DNA from: Sphingomonas sp. Leaf17
GTDB lineage: Bacteria > Pseudomonadota > Alphaproteobacteria > Sphingomonadales > Sphingomonadaceae
Reading direction: 5' to 3'
DNA: 64,000 nt
NCBI RefSeq assembly: GCF_001421505.1
Contig: NZ_LMKL01000008.1
Span: forward strand, 302,881 to 366,880
Under the pieces are notes generated by a model. That model was not told the DNA's origin and ran no database searches. It was given only the letters and a program-made list of their open reading frames with translations. Below, piece by piece: positions 54,625 to 64,000 of this stretch; positions within the stretch are counted from its first letter, which is position 1; each line of letters begins with the position of its first letter. A program made the translations under genes and the position numbers.

Positions 54625-55694
54625 GGTCGGCCGGCTTTTCCGGTCCGGGCAAAAGCCAGCGGTGCGCCGAGCAGGACCAGCACGACGCGCGTCAGGTGAT
54701 GCACCACCACGAACCCCGGCTCCAGCGCCAGCGACAGCGCGACCATGCTCATTTCCGCGACTCCGCCGGGCGAATAGGCCAGCGTCAGCAGCGCCGGGTC
54801 GATCCCCGTGACATGGCCGATCGCCAGCGCCCACACGATCGTCAGCGCCAGCAGGATCGCGGTCGACCCCGCCGCCAGCATCAGGGTCCGCGCCAGCGTC
54901 CGCAGGTCCAGCCCGGCGAACCGGCAGCCGATCGTCGCGCCCAGCCCGACCTGCGCCGCCGCGACCGCCCAGCCGGGGATACGGAAATCGGTCAGGCCGG
55001 TCATGTGCACGCCTGCGCTGACCGCCAGCGGCCCGATCAGATGCCACGCCGGCAGCCGCAGCACCCGGCCAAGCACCAGCCCGACCGCGATACATCCGCC
55101 GCCCCACAGCAGCAACGTCCAGTCGGCCGTGCCACCCGCGAGCGGCACCGAAGCCGTGGCGATCGGCGGATGGACCAGCCGGATCAGAAACGGCAGGACC
55201 AGCACCACCAGGAAGATCCGCGCGCCGTGAATCAGGCCGATCATGCGTTCGTCCGCGCCGCGCTCCGACCCCATCAGCACCATTTCGGCGATGCCGCCGG
55301 GCATCCCGGCGAAATAGGCGGTGGCGGGGTCGAACTTGGCGACCCGCCGGAAATAGGTGACGCACAGCAGCGCGGCGGTCGCGAGGAAGACGGGCAGCAG
55401 CGCCAGCGGCACGATCCAGTCGCGCGCCTGCGCGATCAGGTCGGGCCGGAAGCTACTGCCCAGCACCACGCCGAGGATCGCCGCCATCGGCCGCCGGGTC
55501 GCGGGCGACGCACGGACCGGCAGGCCGGCGACACTGCCGATCGCACAGGCGATCATCGCCCCCAACACCCAGGGCAGCGGCGCGCCGATGCCGGCGAACA
55601 GCGCGCCGCCGATCGCCCCAAGCGCCAGGGCGGCGGCGAAGCGCAGGGTCACCTGCACGCCGCCGCCGTCGCGTATCCGGGCGATCAGACCCAC
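54621..55694 (-). CDS. AbrB-type membrane protein (PF05145, AbrB/'ammonia monooxygenase' family)
   Basis: About 357 residues from GTG 55694; a GTG at 55658 (residue 13) gives the more usual N-terminus. It has about ten membrane helices in two repeats. Each repeat carries the family's glycine motif: YFAGMPGGIAEMVLMG in the first half and TLAYSPGGVAEMSMVAL in the second. PF05145 members are putative transporters often placed beside tricarboxylate uptake genes. It lies 14 bases after the CitMHS stop, so it is probably the last gene of that operon. Function is not established. Confidence 0.82.
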   Translation of the reverse strand: MGLIARIRDGGGVQVTLRFAAALALGAIGGALFAGIGAPLPWVLGAMIACAIGSVAGLPVRASPATRRPMAAILGVVLGSSFRPDLIAQARDWIVPLALLPVFLATAALLCVTYFRRVAKFDPATAYFAGMPGGIAEMVLMGSERGADERMIGLIHGARIFLVVLVLPFLIRLVHPPIATASVPLAGGTADWTLLLWGGGCIAVGLVLGRVLRLPAWHLIGPLAVSAGVHMTGLTDFRIPGWAVAAAQVGLGATIGCRFAGLDLRTLARTLMLAAGSTAILLALTIVWALAIGHVTGIDPALLTLAYSPGGVAEMSMVALSLALEPGFVVVHHLTRVVLVLLGAPLAFARTGKAGRP

Positions 55695-55708
55695 CTCAGA
55701 CTTTCGGT

Positions 55709-57010
55709 TCAGGCAACGAACGGAAAGGCCAGCGCGATCATCCCGACGATCGTCATCACCACGCCGGTCGCGATCGCAGGCAGCAGGGTGAACCGCTGGT
55801 GATCGGCCAGGTCGATACCGGCCAGACTGACCAGCAGATAGGTCGACGGCACCAGCGGGCTGAGCAGATGGACCGGCTGGCCCATCAGCGAGGCGCGGGC
55901 GATCGCCATCGGCTCGACCCCATAATGCGCGCCGGCCTCGGCCAGGATCGGCAGCATTCCGAAATAGAACGCGTCGTTCGAGATGAAGAAGGTGAACGGC
56001 ATGCTCAGCAGCGCGGTGATCGGTGCCATGTACGGCCCGAGGGCGGGCGGAATGACGCCGACGACTTCCTTGCTCATCGCCTCGACCATGCCGGTGCCCG
56101 ACAGGATGCCGGTGAAGATCCCGGCGGCGAAGATCAGCGACACGACCGACAGGACGTTGCCGGCATGCGCGGCGATCCGCTCCTTCTGCGCCGCGACGCC
56201 GGGATAGTTGACGATCATCGCAATCGCGAACGCGATCATCATCAGCACCGACAGCGGCAGCAGGCCCCAGACCAGCAGCACCAGCAGCGCCACGACAAGC
56301 GTGCCGTTGAACCAGATCAGGTGCGGGCGGCGCGCCTCGGGGAACTGCGACACGGCCATGCCGGTGAACGCGACGGGTTCCTTGCTGACGACATGGCCAA
56401 GCCGGCGGCGCTCCTTGATGCCGAACCAGTAGGCAAGGCCGATCAGGAAGGCGAGGCCGGCGATCATGCCGGGGATCAGCGGCAGGAACATGACCGCCGG
56501 GTCCAGCTTCAGCGCGCTGGCGGCGCGCGCGGTCGGCCCGCCCCACGGCGTCAGGTTCATGATGCCGCTGGTCGTCATCAACAGGCAGACCAGGTACAGC
56601 CGGTTCATCTCGAACCGTTTGTACAGCGGCAGCAGCGCGGCGATCGTGATGATGTAGGTCGTCGACCCGTCGCCATCCAGGCTGACAAGCGCACACAGCA
56701 CCACCGTGCCGAGCAAAATCCGCAACGGATCGCCGTGGACCAGCCGGATCAGCCGCCCGACCAGCGGGTCGAACAAGCCGGTATCGGTCATCGTTGAAAA
56801 GAACAGGATCGCGAACAGCAGCATGACGCCGGTCGGCGCGAGGTTCTTGATCCCGTCGATCATCATCGTGCCGAGGCCGGCGGCGTCGCCGGCGATCACG
56901 CCGAAGATCGACGGGATGATGATGAGCGCGACCAGCGGCGTCATCTTCTTGGTCATGATGAGCGTCATGAAGACCGCCACCATCAGGAACCCGAGCAGGG
57001 CAAGGTTCAT
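55709..57010 (-). CDS. CitMHS-family citrate/divalent metal:proton symporter
   Basis: A 433-residue inner-membrane transporter of the CitMHS family, with about twelve helices. Its first helices (LALLGFLMVAVFMTLIMTKK) and the LDGDGSTTYIITIAAL and SPLVPSTYLLVSLAGIDL stretches fit the family, which imports citrate complexed to Mg or Ca. The start is ATG 57010, 31 bases after the porin stop on the same strand. It belongs to the binding protein-porin-CitMHS-AbrB operon and is its most likely inner-membrane carrier. Confidence 0.9.
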   Translation of the reverse strand: MNLALLGFLMVAVFMTLIMTKKMTPLVALIIIPSIFGVIAGDAAGLGTMMIDGIKNLAPTGVMLLFAILFFSTMTDTGLFDPLVGRLIRLVHGDPLRILLGTVVLCALVSLDGDGSTTYIITIAALLPLYKRFEMNRLYLVCLLMTTSGIMNLTPWGGPTARAASALKLDPAVMFLPLIPGMIAGLAFLIGLAYWFGIKERRRLGHVVSKEPVAFTGMAVSQFPEARRPHLIWFNGTLVVALLVLLVWGLLPLSVLMMIAFAIAMIVNYPGVAAQKERIAAHAGNVLSVVSLIFAAGIFTGILSGTGMVEAMSKEVVGVIPPALGPYMAPITALLSMPFTFFISNDAFYFGMLPILAEAGAHYGVEPMAIARASLMGQPVHLLSPLVPSTYLLVSLAGIDLADHQRFTLLPAIATGVVMTIVGMIALAFPFVA

Positions 57011-57041
57011 CGCTTCGTCCTAACTGGAAAATAAGGGAGCA

Positions 57042-58520
57042 TCAGAAGGTGACGCCGACCCGGGCGCTGACCGTCTGGCCGCTGTCGCCGCCGGTATAGG
57101 GACCGGCGCGGTTGTCGGTGTGCCACTGGATGCCGTTCAGCTGGAACCGGGTGAAGCTGTTGAGATACCAGTTCACGCCGATCGTCGCGGCGTTGCCGGT
57201 GCCGCCGGTCGCCAGATCGGCATAATCCAGATCCTCGTAGCGCGCGGTCAGCTCGATCGCGCCGGGACCGCCGTCGAACGTGGGCTTCAGCACCTTGGGC
57301 TGGCCGAAGCTGCCGAGGCGCGGATTGTACGGCGGCAGTTCGCCGGTCAGGAAGAAGCCTGCGGACAGGCTCCACGCACGGCTCTTGAAGTCCGCGCGTC
57401 CAGCGTCGAGCCGCGCGCTGCGCTTGCCCGCCTCGCCCATCACCCACAGCGACCCGCGATAGCCGCCCGCCTCCAGCCCGTAGCCGGTCGTGCCGGTGCC
57501 ACCCGTCAGCGTGCCGCTCGACACGCGCAGCGCGCCGTTGAAGCGGCCGCCGATCACCGTGTTGCGGGTCAGCGTCCCCGCCGCCGCCGACAGCGATTCG
57601 TCAAAGCCCCACGCGCCCAGATGCACCACCGTGTCGGCGGTCTTGACCGGGTTCCAGTGCGCGCGCGCCAGCACGGTGCGGCCATCGCTGACACCTTGCG
57701 TCCCGTCGATCCGGTCGCCGGTGATCGTCACCGACGCATGGCCGCTTTTCCAGAACAGCCGCGGCATCACGCCGATGCCGTAGAATCCGCGCTGCGGGAT
57801 GATCGCGGTCGACACCACCGTGCGCTCCAGGAACGGGGTGGAGTCGGAGCCGGTAGACCCCTCGAACCCGCGATCGTTGAACAGGTGGCCGACGCGCACG
57901 TCGTAATCCGCCGTGCCGATCTTGTTGCGCCAGCCGACGAACGCGGTGACGACGTCGACCTCGTTTTCCGAAAAATCGGACTCGAACTGATAGAAGAAAT
58001 GCGTGCCGACTCCGCCCTCCAGACCAAGGCGCAGCGCGCGCATACCGGTGGTGGTCAGGTTGCGGCCGTCATAATCGGACCCGAACGTCGTGCTGACATC
58101 GGTCAGGATCCGCCCGCGCGGCTTGAAGGTGTAGACGCCGTCCGCCGAATGAAACACCGGCAGGCCCGCCCCCCATTCGGTCGTCACGCCCGACGGATTG
58201 TCCGCCGCCGCGCGCGCCTGCGCCACGCTACGATCCGCCGGGCCGGGCGGGACGAGCTGCGGCGCGAACGGCCGGGTGACGATGCGTGGGGCGTCGGCCG
58301 GCGCAGCCTGCTGCGCCAGCTGGGTCGGGGCAGGTACGGGCGCGGTGGCAGCCGCCTGCACACCCTCCAGCCGGTCGAGCCGCGACTTCAGCGCGGCGAT
58401 CTCGGCCGCCTGCGCGCGCACCAGATCGACGAGGTCCGCCTGGCTGGGGGTTTGCGCCAGTGCCGGGGTGGCGGCGGCCAGCGCGATCAGCGCGCAACTG
58501 GTGCGAAGAAGCAGGGTCAT
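57042..58520 (-). CDS. OprO/OprP-type outer-membrane porin
   Basis: A 492-residue protein. The signal peptide ends near TPALAQ. A short coiled coil (LVDLVRAQAAEIAALKSRLD) is followed by a Pro/Ala linker. The 16-strand barrel region (about 120-492) has GRILTDVSTTFG, the family's RALRLGLEGGVG and FYQFESDFSEN, and a C-terminal Phe (ARVGVTF). Phosphate-selective porins of this family have relatives specific for organic anions. It overlaps the binding protein stop (ATGA) and precedes CitMHS, so tricarboxylate passage is likely. Confidence 0.88.
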   Translation of the reverse strand: MTLLLRTSCALIALAAATPALAQTPSQADLVDLVRAQAAEIAALKSRLDRLEGVQAAATAPVPAPTQLAQQAAPADAPRIVTRPFAPQLVPPGPADRSVAQARAAADNPSGVTTEWGAGLPVFHSADGVYTFKPRGRILTDVSTTFGSDYDGRNLTTTGMRALRLGLEGGVGTHFFYQFESDFSENEVDVVTAFVGWRNKIGTADYDVRVGHLFNDRGFEGSTGSDSTPFLERTVVSTAIIPQRGFYGIGVMPRLFWKSGHASVTITGDRIDGTQGVSDGRTVLARAHWNPVKTADTVVHLGAWGFDESLSAAAGTLTRNTVIGGRFNGALRVSSGTLTGGTGTTGYGLEAGGYRGSLWVMGEAGKRSARLDAGRADFKSRAWSLSAGFFLTGELPPYNPRLGSFGQPKVLKPTFDGGPGAIELTARYEDLDYADLATGGTGNAATIGVNWYLNSFTRFQLNGIQWHTDNRAGPYTGGDSGQTVSARVGVTF

Positions 58521-59611
58521 CGGTCGGACACTCCGGAAGCGAGGATGGCGGCCCAGTCGCGCAGGAAACGCTGGCGCTTGAGGCGATCGAGATTGACGAG
58601 AAGCTGCGGCCCGACGCGGATCGGCCGGGCCTGGTCGGCGGGCAGCACCCGTGCGCCGACATCGCCGCGCACCGGCCACAGGCTGCGCGTGGCCAGCGCC
58701 GTCTGGCCGGCCTTCGACAGCAGGAAATCAAGGAACAGCTTGGCGGCGGCGGGATGCGTCGCGTCGCGCGCGATGAAGGCGATGCGCGAGGTGACGATCG
58801 TATAGTCGCGCGGGAAAACCACCCCCAACCGGGGGTCGCGCCGCGCGCGCTCCAGCGCGTAGGAGCCGATGATGTTGTACGCGATCGCCTGTCGCCCCTC
58901 GGCCACCGCCTTCAGCATCGGTTCGGTCGTCGCCGACAGCACCGGTTTCGTCGCGGCGATCGCCTGCAACAGCGAGCGCGTGTCGCGGGTGATCGCGAAA
59001 TCCTGCGTCAGATACAGATAGCCGACATTGCTGCGCGCCGGATCGAACGTCGTGACCTTGCCGGTGAACGCCGCCCGGCGGGTGCGCAGCAACGCCTCCA
59101 GCGCGGCGTGGCTGGTCGGCATCGCCGCCGCCGGGATCAGCCGCCTGTTGTAGACGAAGCCGACCGGCTCGGCGGTGATGCCATAGCCCATGTTCTTCCA
59201 CACCACCGTCGCCGGCAGCGCGGGTTTTTCGGGGCTGGCATAGCCCTGCGCATAGCCGTCGTTGATGAGCTTGACCTGCAGGTCCATCGCCGACGACCAG
59301 ACGATATCCGCCGACAGCCGGCGACCCCGCGTCTCGGCGGCGAACCGGCGATAGAGTTCGCTCGACCCCAGATCGGCGTACAGCACGGTGATACCCGGAT
59401 AGGCACGGCGGAACGCGGCGACCACCGGCAACAGTTCGGCGCGGTCGGCATTGCCGTAGATCCGCACCACCCGTTCGGTTTTCGCCTGCGCGATCAGCTG
59501 GTCGTAGGAGCGCGGATAGCCGGTCGGCCGCTGTGCCACAGCCGGAACCGCCATCACCAGCCCGGCGGGCACGGCGATCGTCAGGACCAACTGCAACAAA
59601 ACCCTTCGCAT
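58517..59611 (-). CDS. Extracellular solute-binding protein, ABC iron/anion type, with no permease nearby
   Basis: A 364-residue periplasmic protein with a signal peptide ending near PAVAQRP. The two-lobed binding-protein fold resembles the PF13343 type (AfuA/FbpA-like): VVRIYGNADRAELLPVVAAF, GITVLYADLGSSELYRRF and ADIVWSSAMDLQ in the N-terminal lobe. No ABC or TTT permease gene is in the operon. It is first in the operon with a porin and CitMHS and is divergent from a TctDE-like two-component system. It may therefore serve as a sensory co-receptor or deliver substrate to CitMHS. Confidence 0.85.
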   Translation of the reverse strand: MRRVLLQLVLTIAVPAGLVMAVPAVAQRPTGYPRSYDQLIAQAKTERVVRIYGNADRAELLPVVAAFRRAYPGITVLYADLGSSELYRRFAAETRGRRLSADIVWSSAMDLQVKLINDGYAQGYASPEKPALPATVVWKNMGYGITAEPVGFVYNRRLIPAAAMPTSHAALEALLRTRRAAFTGKVTTFDPARSNVGYLYLTQDFAITRDTRSLLQAIAATKPVLSATTEPMLKAVAEGRQAIAYNIIGSYALERARRDPRLGVVFPRDYTIVTSRIAFIARDATHPAAAKLFLDFLLSKAGQTALATRSLWPVRGDVGARVLPADQARPIRVGPQLLVNLDRLKRQRFLRDWAAILASGVSDR

Positions 59612-59709
59612 CCTCGCTCCTTCTCGCTTTCCGCCTCTGTGATCGGATAAGCTGCAAGGATGGCCTACGCCGATAACCTGTCATCAACCTTTCATCGGCG
59701 TCGGTCCCC

Positions 59710-60381
59710 ATGCGAATCCTGATGATCGAGGACGACGCCGCGCTCGCCCGCGGAATCGCCGCGTTGCTGCGCGCCGCCGGCCACGCGGTCGATCATGTCG
59801 CCACCGGCGAGGATGCGCTGGCCGTCGTGTCGGGCGAACCCTATGCGCTGGTCATCCTCGACGTCGGGCTGCCGGGCATCGACGGCTTCACCGTGCTGGA
59901 ACGGATGCGGCGGCGCGGCGACCGGGTGCCGGTGCTGATGCTGACCGCGCGCGATGCGCTGGACGACCGGGTGCGCGGACTGGACCTGGGGGCCGACGAC
60001 TATCTGCGCAAACCCTTCGACCCCGAGGAGCTGGAGGCCCGCGTCCGCGCGCTCGGGCGGCGGCGCGGCGGCGATCCCGTACCGCAGGTGACGGTCGGCA
60101 CGCTGACGATCAACCGTTCGACCGCGCAGGCCGAGGTATCGGGCCGCGCGATCGACCTGCGCCGCCGCGAATGGTCGGTGCTGGAGGCGCTGGCCACCCG
60201 CGCGGGCCAGGTCGTGGCCCGCGACCTGCTGCTGGCCGAGGTGTTCGGCTATGACGAACCGGTCGGCCCCAACGCGCTGGAGGTGAACGTCACCCGCTTG
60301 CGCGCCAAGCTCGCCCCCGACGGCCCGGAAATCCGCACCGTGCGCGGCGTCGGCTATCTGCTGGACCCGCGGGGCCGATGA
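59710..60381 (+). CDS. OmpR-family response regulator (TctD-like)
   Basis: A 223-residue regulator. The receiver domain (1-115) has the acidic pocket EDD at 7-9, phospho-acceptor Asp51 in VILDVGLPG, Thr in LMLTARD and Lys in LRKPF. The winged-helix DNA-binding domain (about 125-220) ends RTVRGVGYLLDPRG. It overlaps its kinase gene by ATGA and is divergent from the binding-protein operon across 98 bases. It likely activates that operon when tricarboxylate is present, as TctD does in other proteobacteria. Confidence 0.92.
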   Translation: MRILMIEDDAALARGIAALLRAAGHAVDHVATGEDALAVVSGEPYALVILDVGLPGIDGFTVLERMRRRGDRVPVLMLTARDALDDRVRGLDLGADDYLRKPFDPEELEARVRALGRRRGGDPVPQVTVGTLTINRSTAQAEVSGRAIDLRRREWSVLEALATRAGQVVARDLLLAEVFGYDEPVGPNALEVNVTRLRAKLAPDGPEIRTVRGVGYLLDPRGR

Positions 60382-61766
60382 CGCGCCCGACGACGGCGGC
60401 GATTTCGCTGCGGACCCGCCTGCTCACCGCGATGCTCGGGCCGCTGCTGGTCGCCGCCGTCATGCTGGGCGGGGCCGGCGCGACGCTGATCGCCGATGTC
60501 GTGCGCCGCACCAACGACCGGGTGCTGGGCGGTGCGCTGGGAGCGATCGCCGAAACCGTGCAGGTGGAAGGCGGTGAGGTGACGCTGGACCTGCCCGCCG
60601 CCGCGTTCGGGATGCTGGAGAACAGCGAACGCGACAATGTCTATTACCGGATCGCGGTCGGCGGCCGGCTGCTGACCGGCTATGCCGACCTGCCCGCACC
60701 CGACCCGGCCACGCTGTCGATCGACACGCCGCGCTTCCGCTATGCCCGCTACCGCGACCAGGACGTGCGGCTGGCGGAGGTCAAGCGCCTGCTGCCGCGC
60801 ATCGACGGCCCGGTCACGATCCAGCTCGCCGAAACGCTCGACGGCCGGACCGCGCTGCGCCGTCGGCTGCTGATGGCGCTGCTGATCGGGGAAGTCGTGC
60901 TGGTCGGCATGGCGATCCTGCTGCTGCGCCCCGCGCTCGGCTGGAGCCTGCGACCGCTCGCTCGCCTGCGCCGCGCGGTCGAGGTGCGCGACGCGCAGAG
61001 CCGCGCCGATTTCGCCCCGCTCGACACCGGGCCGCTGCCCATCGAGCTGCGCCCGCTCGCCACCGCGTTCGACCGGCTGCTGGCGCAGCTCGACACCGCG
61101 ACCGGCGGCGTCCGCCGTTTCACCGCCGACGCCTCGCACCAGATGCGCACCCCCCTGTCGATCCTGAAGGTGCAGGTCGCACTGGCGCGGCGGGGGTCGA
61201 CCGAGGCGCTGGACGAGATCGCCGACGCGGTCACCCGGCTGGAACGGATGGTCACGCAATTGCTGGCGCTGGCCCGCGCGGAGGAGGCCGGCACCTCCGC
61301 CCCGCTGGAGGCGGTCGACCTGCGCGAGGTCAGCGCGGCCGCGATCACCCGCCGGATCAACCAGGCGATCGCCGCCGGCATCGAACTGCACCTGGACGCC
61401 GACGACGATGTGGCGTTCGTCGTTCCCGGCCACCGCACGCTGATCTACGAGATTCTCGCCAACCTGATCGACAACGGTATCCGCTACAACCGGCCCGGCG
61501 GCACCGTCACCGTGACGCTGGTGCACACCGCCGATGCGTTGCTGCTCCAGGTCAGCGACGACGGAACCGGCATCCCCGCCGCCGACCGCGAACGCGCCTT
61601 CGTCCGCTTCGTCCGGCTGGGGGAACCGGGCGGGGTCGAGGGCACCGGCCTTGGGCTGGCCATCGTCCGGTCGGCGGCGGCGCGGGTCGGGGCCACCGTG
61701 ACGCTGGCCGATGCGATGCCGGGGCTGCGCGTCACCATCCGCTTTGCCGCCGCGCCGGCGGGCTGA
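60378..61766 (+). CDS. Sensor histidine kinase (TctE-like)
   Basis: A 462-residue membrane kinase. An N-terminal helix (about 18-40), a periplasmic 2CSK_N-like sensor (about 41-165), a second helix (about 168-190) and a HAMP-like linker come first. The phospho-acceptor His254 lies in TADASHQMRTPLS. The HATPase domain has N (LIDNGIRYN), G1 (DDGTGIP) and G2 (GTGLGLAI) boxes. The sensor class is the one found in TctE kinases that sense tricarboxylates. It is co-translated with the response regulator. Confidence 0.92.
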   Translation: MTRPTTAAISLRTRLLTAMLGPLLVAAVMLGGAGATLIADVVRRTNDRVLGGALGAIAETVQVEGGEVTLDLPAAAFGMLENSERDNVYYRIAVGGRLLTGYADLPAPDPATLSIDTPRFRYARYRDQDVRLAEVKRLLPRIDGPVTIQLAETLDGRTALRRRLLMALLIGEVVLVGMAILLLRPALGWSLRPLARLRRAVEVRDAQSRADFAPLDTGPLPIELRPLATAFDRLLAQLDTATGGVRRFTADASHQMRTPLSILKVQVALARRGSTEALDEIADAVTRLERMVTQLLALARAEEAGTSAPLEAVDLREVSAAAITRRINQAIAAGIELHLDADDDVAFVVPGHRTLIYEILANLIDNGIRYNRPGGTVTVTLVHTADALLLQVSDDGTGIPAADRERAFVRFVRLGEPGGVEGTGLGLAIVRSAAARVGATVTLADAMPGLRVTIRFAAAPAG

Positions 61767-61836
61767 CGCGACCGGGCAGCACCCGTCGTCCGGCCGGAGC
61801 GTCTGGGCGCAGACGGATTGACGCCGGTCATGCTAG

Positions 61837-62949
<1,113 letters not shown>

Positions 62950-62955
62950 GGCCAT

Positions 62956-62984
62956 CTTTCCCTTTCCACGCGGGAGAGGGAAAG
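62956..62984 (+). terminator. Possible hairpin terminator after mreB
   Basis: CTTTCCCT (62956-62963) pairs with AGGGAAAG (62977-62984). No T run follows, so termination is uncertain. Confidence 0.3.
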
Positions 62985-63114
62985 ACAGCCTCCTGTCCTG
63001 TTGTCCCGCGACGGCGGGGATCCGGGATCAAGCCGTACAGCGGCCAGCCATACCGCGCTTGACCACAATCCCTATCTAAACGATCGTGTATGCCCACGAC
63101 GGAGGGATCCAACG

Positions 63115-63942
63115 ATGCGCGCCACGACCATCACCGCGATGCTGCTGACCCTCGCCGCTTGCAGCAAGGCCCCCGATCCCTCCGGCGGCACCACCGAAGA
63201 CCTGGCGGCCCCCACCGGCATCGCCGTCACCGCGGCCCCCGGCGTCGCCTTCGCCTATCGCTACGCCTTCCGCCTGCCGCCCGCCCAGGTCGCCCGCGCG
63301 CAGGAGGGTCATGCCGCGGCGTGTGAAAAACTTGGCATCGCCCGCTGCCGGATCACCGGCATGCGCTACACCCTGGTCGGCGAAAACGACGTACAGGCGA
63401 TGCTGGCGTTCAGACTCGACCCCGCCATCGCGCGCGGATTCGGCAAGGCCGGCGTCGCGCTGGTCGGGGATGCCAAGGGCACGCTGGTCGATGCCGAGAT
63501 CACGGGCACCGACGCCGGCGGCGAAATCGACCGCCTGTCCCGCGAACGCGCACAGGCCGACACGGAAACGCAGCGGATCGACCGCCAGCTCGCCACCGCG
63601 ACGAGAGCAAACGAACGCGCCGAGTTGCAGGCCCAGCGTGCCGCCCTCGTCCGCGATGCGGCCAGCAGCGGTACCGCCGTCGCCGAACAGCGCGACAGCC
63701 TGACCGCGACGCCGATGACCTTCACCTATGCGTCGGGCGATGCCATTCGCGGCTTCGACGCCAGCGCACCGCTGACCAGCGCGATCGACACCGGCATCGC
63801 GTCGGCGCAGACGACCTTTGCGGTCGTGCTGGGGCTGATCGGCGTGTTCGCGCCGCCCGCGCTCGCCCTTTTCCTGTTGTGGCTGCTGTGGCGTTGGATC
63901 GCGCCGCATGTCCGCCGGCTGCGGAACCGGTCCGACGCCTGA
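63115..63942 (+). CDS. DUF4349-like lipoprotein with C-terminal membrane segment
   Basis: A 275-residue protein. The lipobox TLAAC predicts lipid attachment. A globular part (about 35-140) precedes a coiled coil (about 140-195) rich in Glu, Arg, Gln and Ala (RERAQADTETQRIDRQL). Next come a strand-rich piece (PMTFTYASGD) and a C-terminal helix (about 230-255), followed by a basic tail. This order fits DUF4349 proteins, whose function is not known. GGAGG lies nine bases upstream of ATG 63115. The remaining 58 bases of the window hold no supported feature. Confidence 0.72.
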   Translation: MRATTITAMLLTLAACSKAPDPSGGTTEDLAAPTGIAVTAAPGVAFAYRYAFRLPPAQVARAQEGHAAACEKLGIARCRITGMRYTLVGENDVQAMLAFRLDPAIARGFGKAGVALVGDAKGTLVDAEITGTDAGGEIDRLSRERAQADTETQRIDRQLATATRANERAELQAQRAALVRDAASSGTAVAEQRDSLTATPMTFTYASGDAIRGFDASAPLTSAIDTGIASAQTTFAVVLGLIGVFAPPALALFLLWLLWRWIAPHVRRLRNRSDA

Positions 63943-64000
63943 TTGCACCTGCGAGCGCCATTCGATATAGGCGCGAGGCTCAACGCCCCGGCTGCGCACT

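Noticed and set aside
54621..56696. 691-codon minus frame joining AbrB-type protein with an upstream Arg-rich part
   Set aside because: The upstream two-fifths lies antiphase over CitMHS. Only the last about 357 codons are a real membrane protein.
63950..64000. tRNA-like or ORF-start look of the last bases on the minus strand
   Set aside because: No cloverleaf can be folded and the T-loop consensus is missing. The sequence is cut by the window edge, so nothing can be supported.

Overview
This is a GC-rich (about two-thirds G+C by eye), gene-dense chromosomal segment of an alphaproteobacterium. It is most likely Sphingomonas or a close sphingomonad. Supporting signs are the many TonB-dependent receptors paired with hydrolases, a CYP153-type P450, a 3TM GTA-type holin with a GH108 endolysin, and sphingomonad-style palindromic intergenic repeats. 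I see no rRNA, no convincing tRNA, no CRISPR array, no transposase and no plasmid origin. About 58 protein genes are supported, many in tight ATGA- or TGATG-overlapping operons.

Layout. 1-3.8 kb: start of a TonB receptor, divergent from an ABC ATPase with two DUF3526-type permeases; a near-perfect inverted repeat lies in the shared promoter. 3.8-5.7 kb: an AT-richer beta-helix gene with a disordered-looking 5' flank. 5.7-11.5 kb: carbon metabolism (succinate-semialdehyde dehydrogenase, Crp/Fnr regulator, dicarboxylate symporter, acetyl-CoA synthetase). 11.5-20.3 kb: queG, a NatAB-like ABC exporter, CYP153-like P450, MsrB, CHAP protein, Ada, ABC1 kinase. 20.3-29.9 kb: a glycan-utilisation locus (GH2, TonB receptor, GH29 fucosidase, IclR regulator, mutarotase). 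30.1-38.8 kb: chemoreceptor, NUDIX, extensin-like, transglutaminase-like, Bax-inhibitor-1, ThpR and MFS genes with several small unknowns. 39-45.2 kb: Cu/Zn SOD, a membrane protein/XRE/hydrolase operon, glyoxalase I and II, and a tandem pair of small cysteine-rich secreted proteins. 45.3-47.8 kb: hslVU split by a palindromic repeat, and a lipoprotein. 47.9-48.7 kb: holin and endolysin. 48.8-52.8 kb: TonB receptor plus beta-propeller phytase. 52.9-61.8 kb: a predicted tricarboxylate-uptake locus (binding protein, porin, CitMHS, AbrB-type membrane protein) divergent from a TctDE-like two-component system, with a LysR gene and an alpha/beta hydrolase nearby. 61.9-63.9 kb: an MreB with no mreC/mreD beside it and a DUF4349-like lipoprotein.

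How the genes work together. Three loci pair outer-membrane uptake with extracytoplasmic hydrolysis or binding: galactose/fucose-containing glycans, phytate, and tricarboxylates. Each has its own likely regulator or operon layout. The segment most worth experiment is the tricarboxylate locus, whose binding protein has no ABC or TTT permease here, followed by the detached GTA-like lysis pair. I did not find a wholly unprecedented multigene system. The most original signals are the operator-like repeat at 238-268, the scrambled upstream flank of the beta-helix gene, the four-cysteine tandem pair, and an alpha/beta hydrolase that has lost its nucleophile serine.
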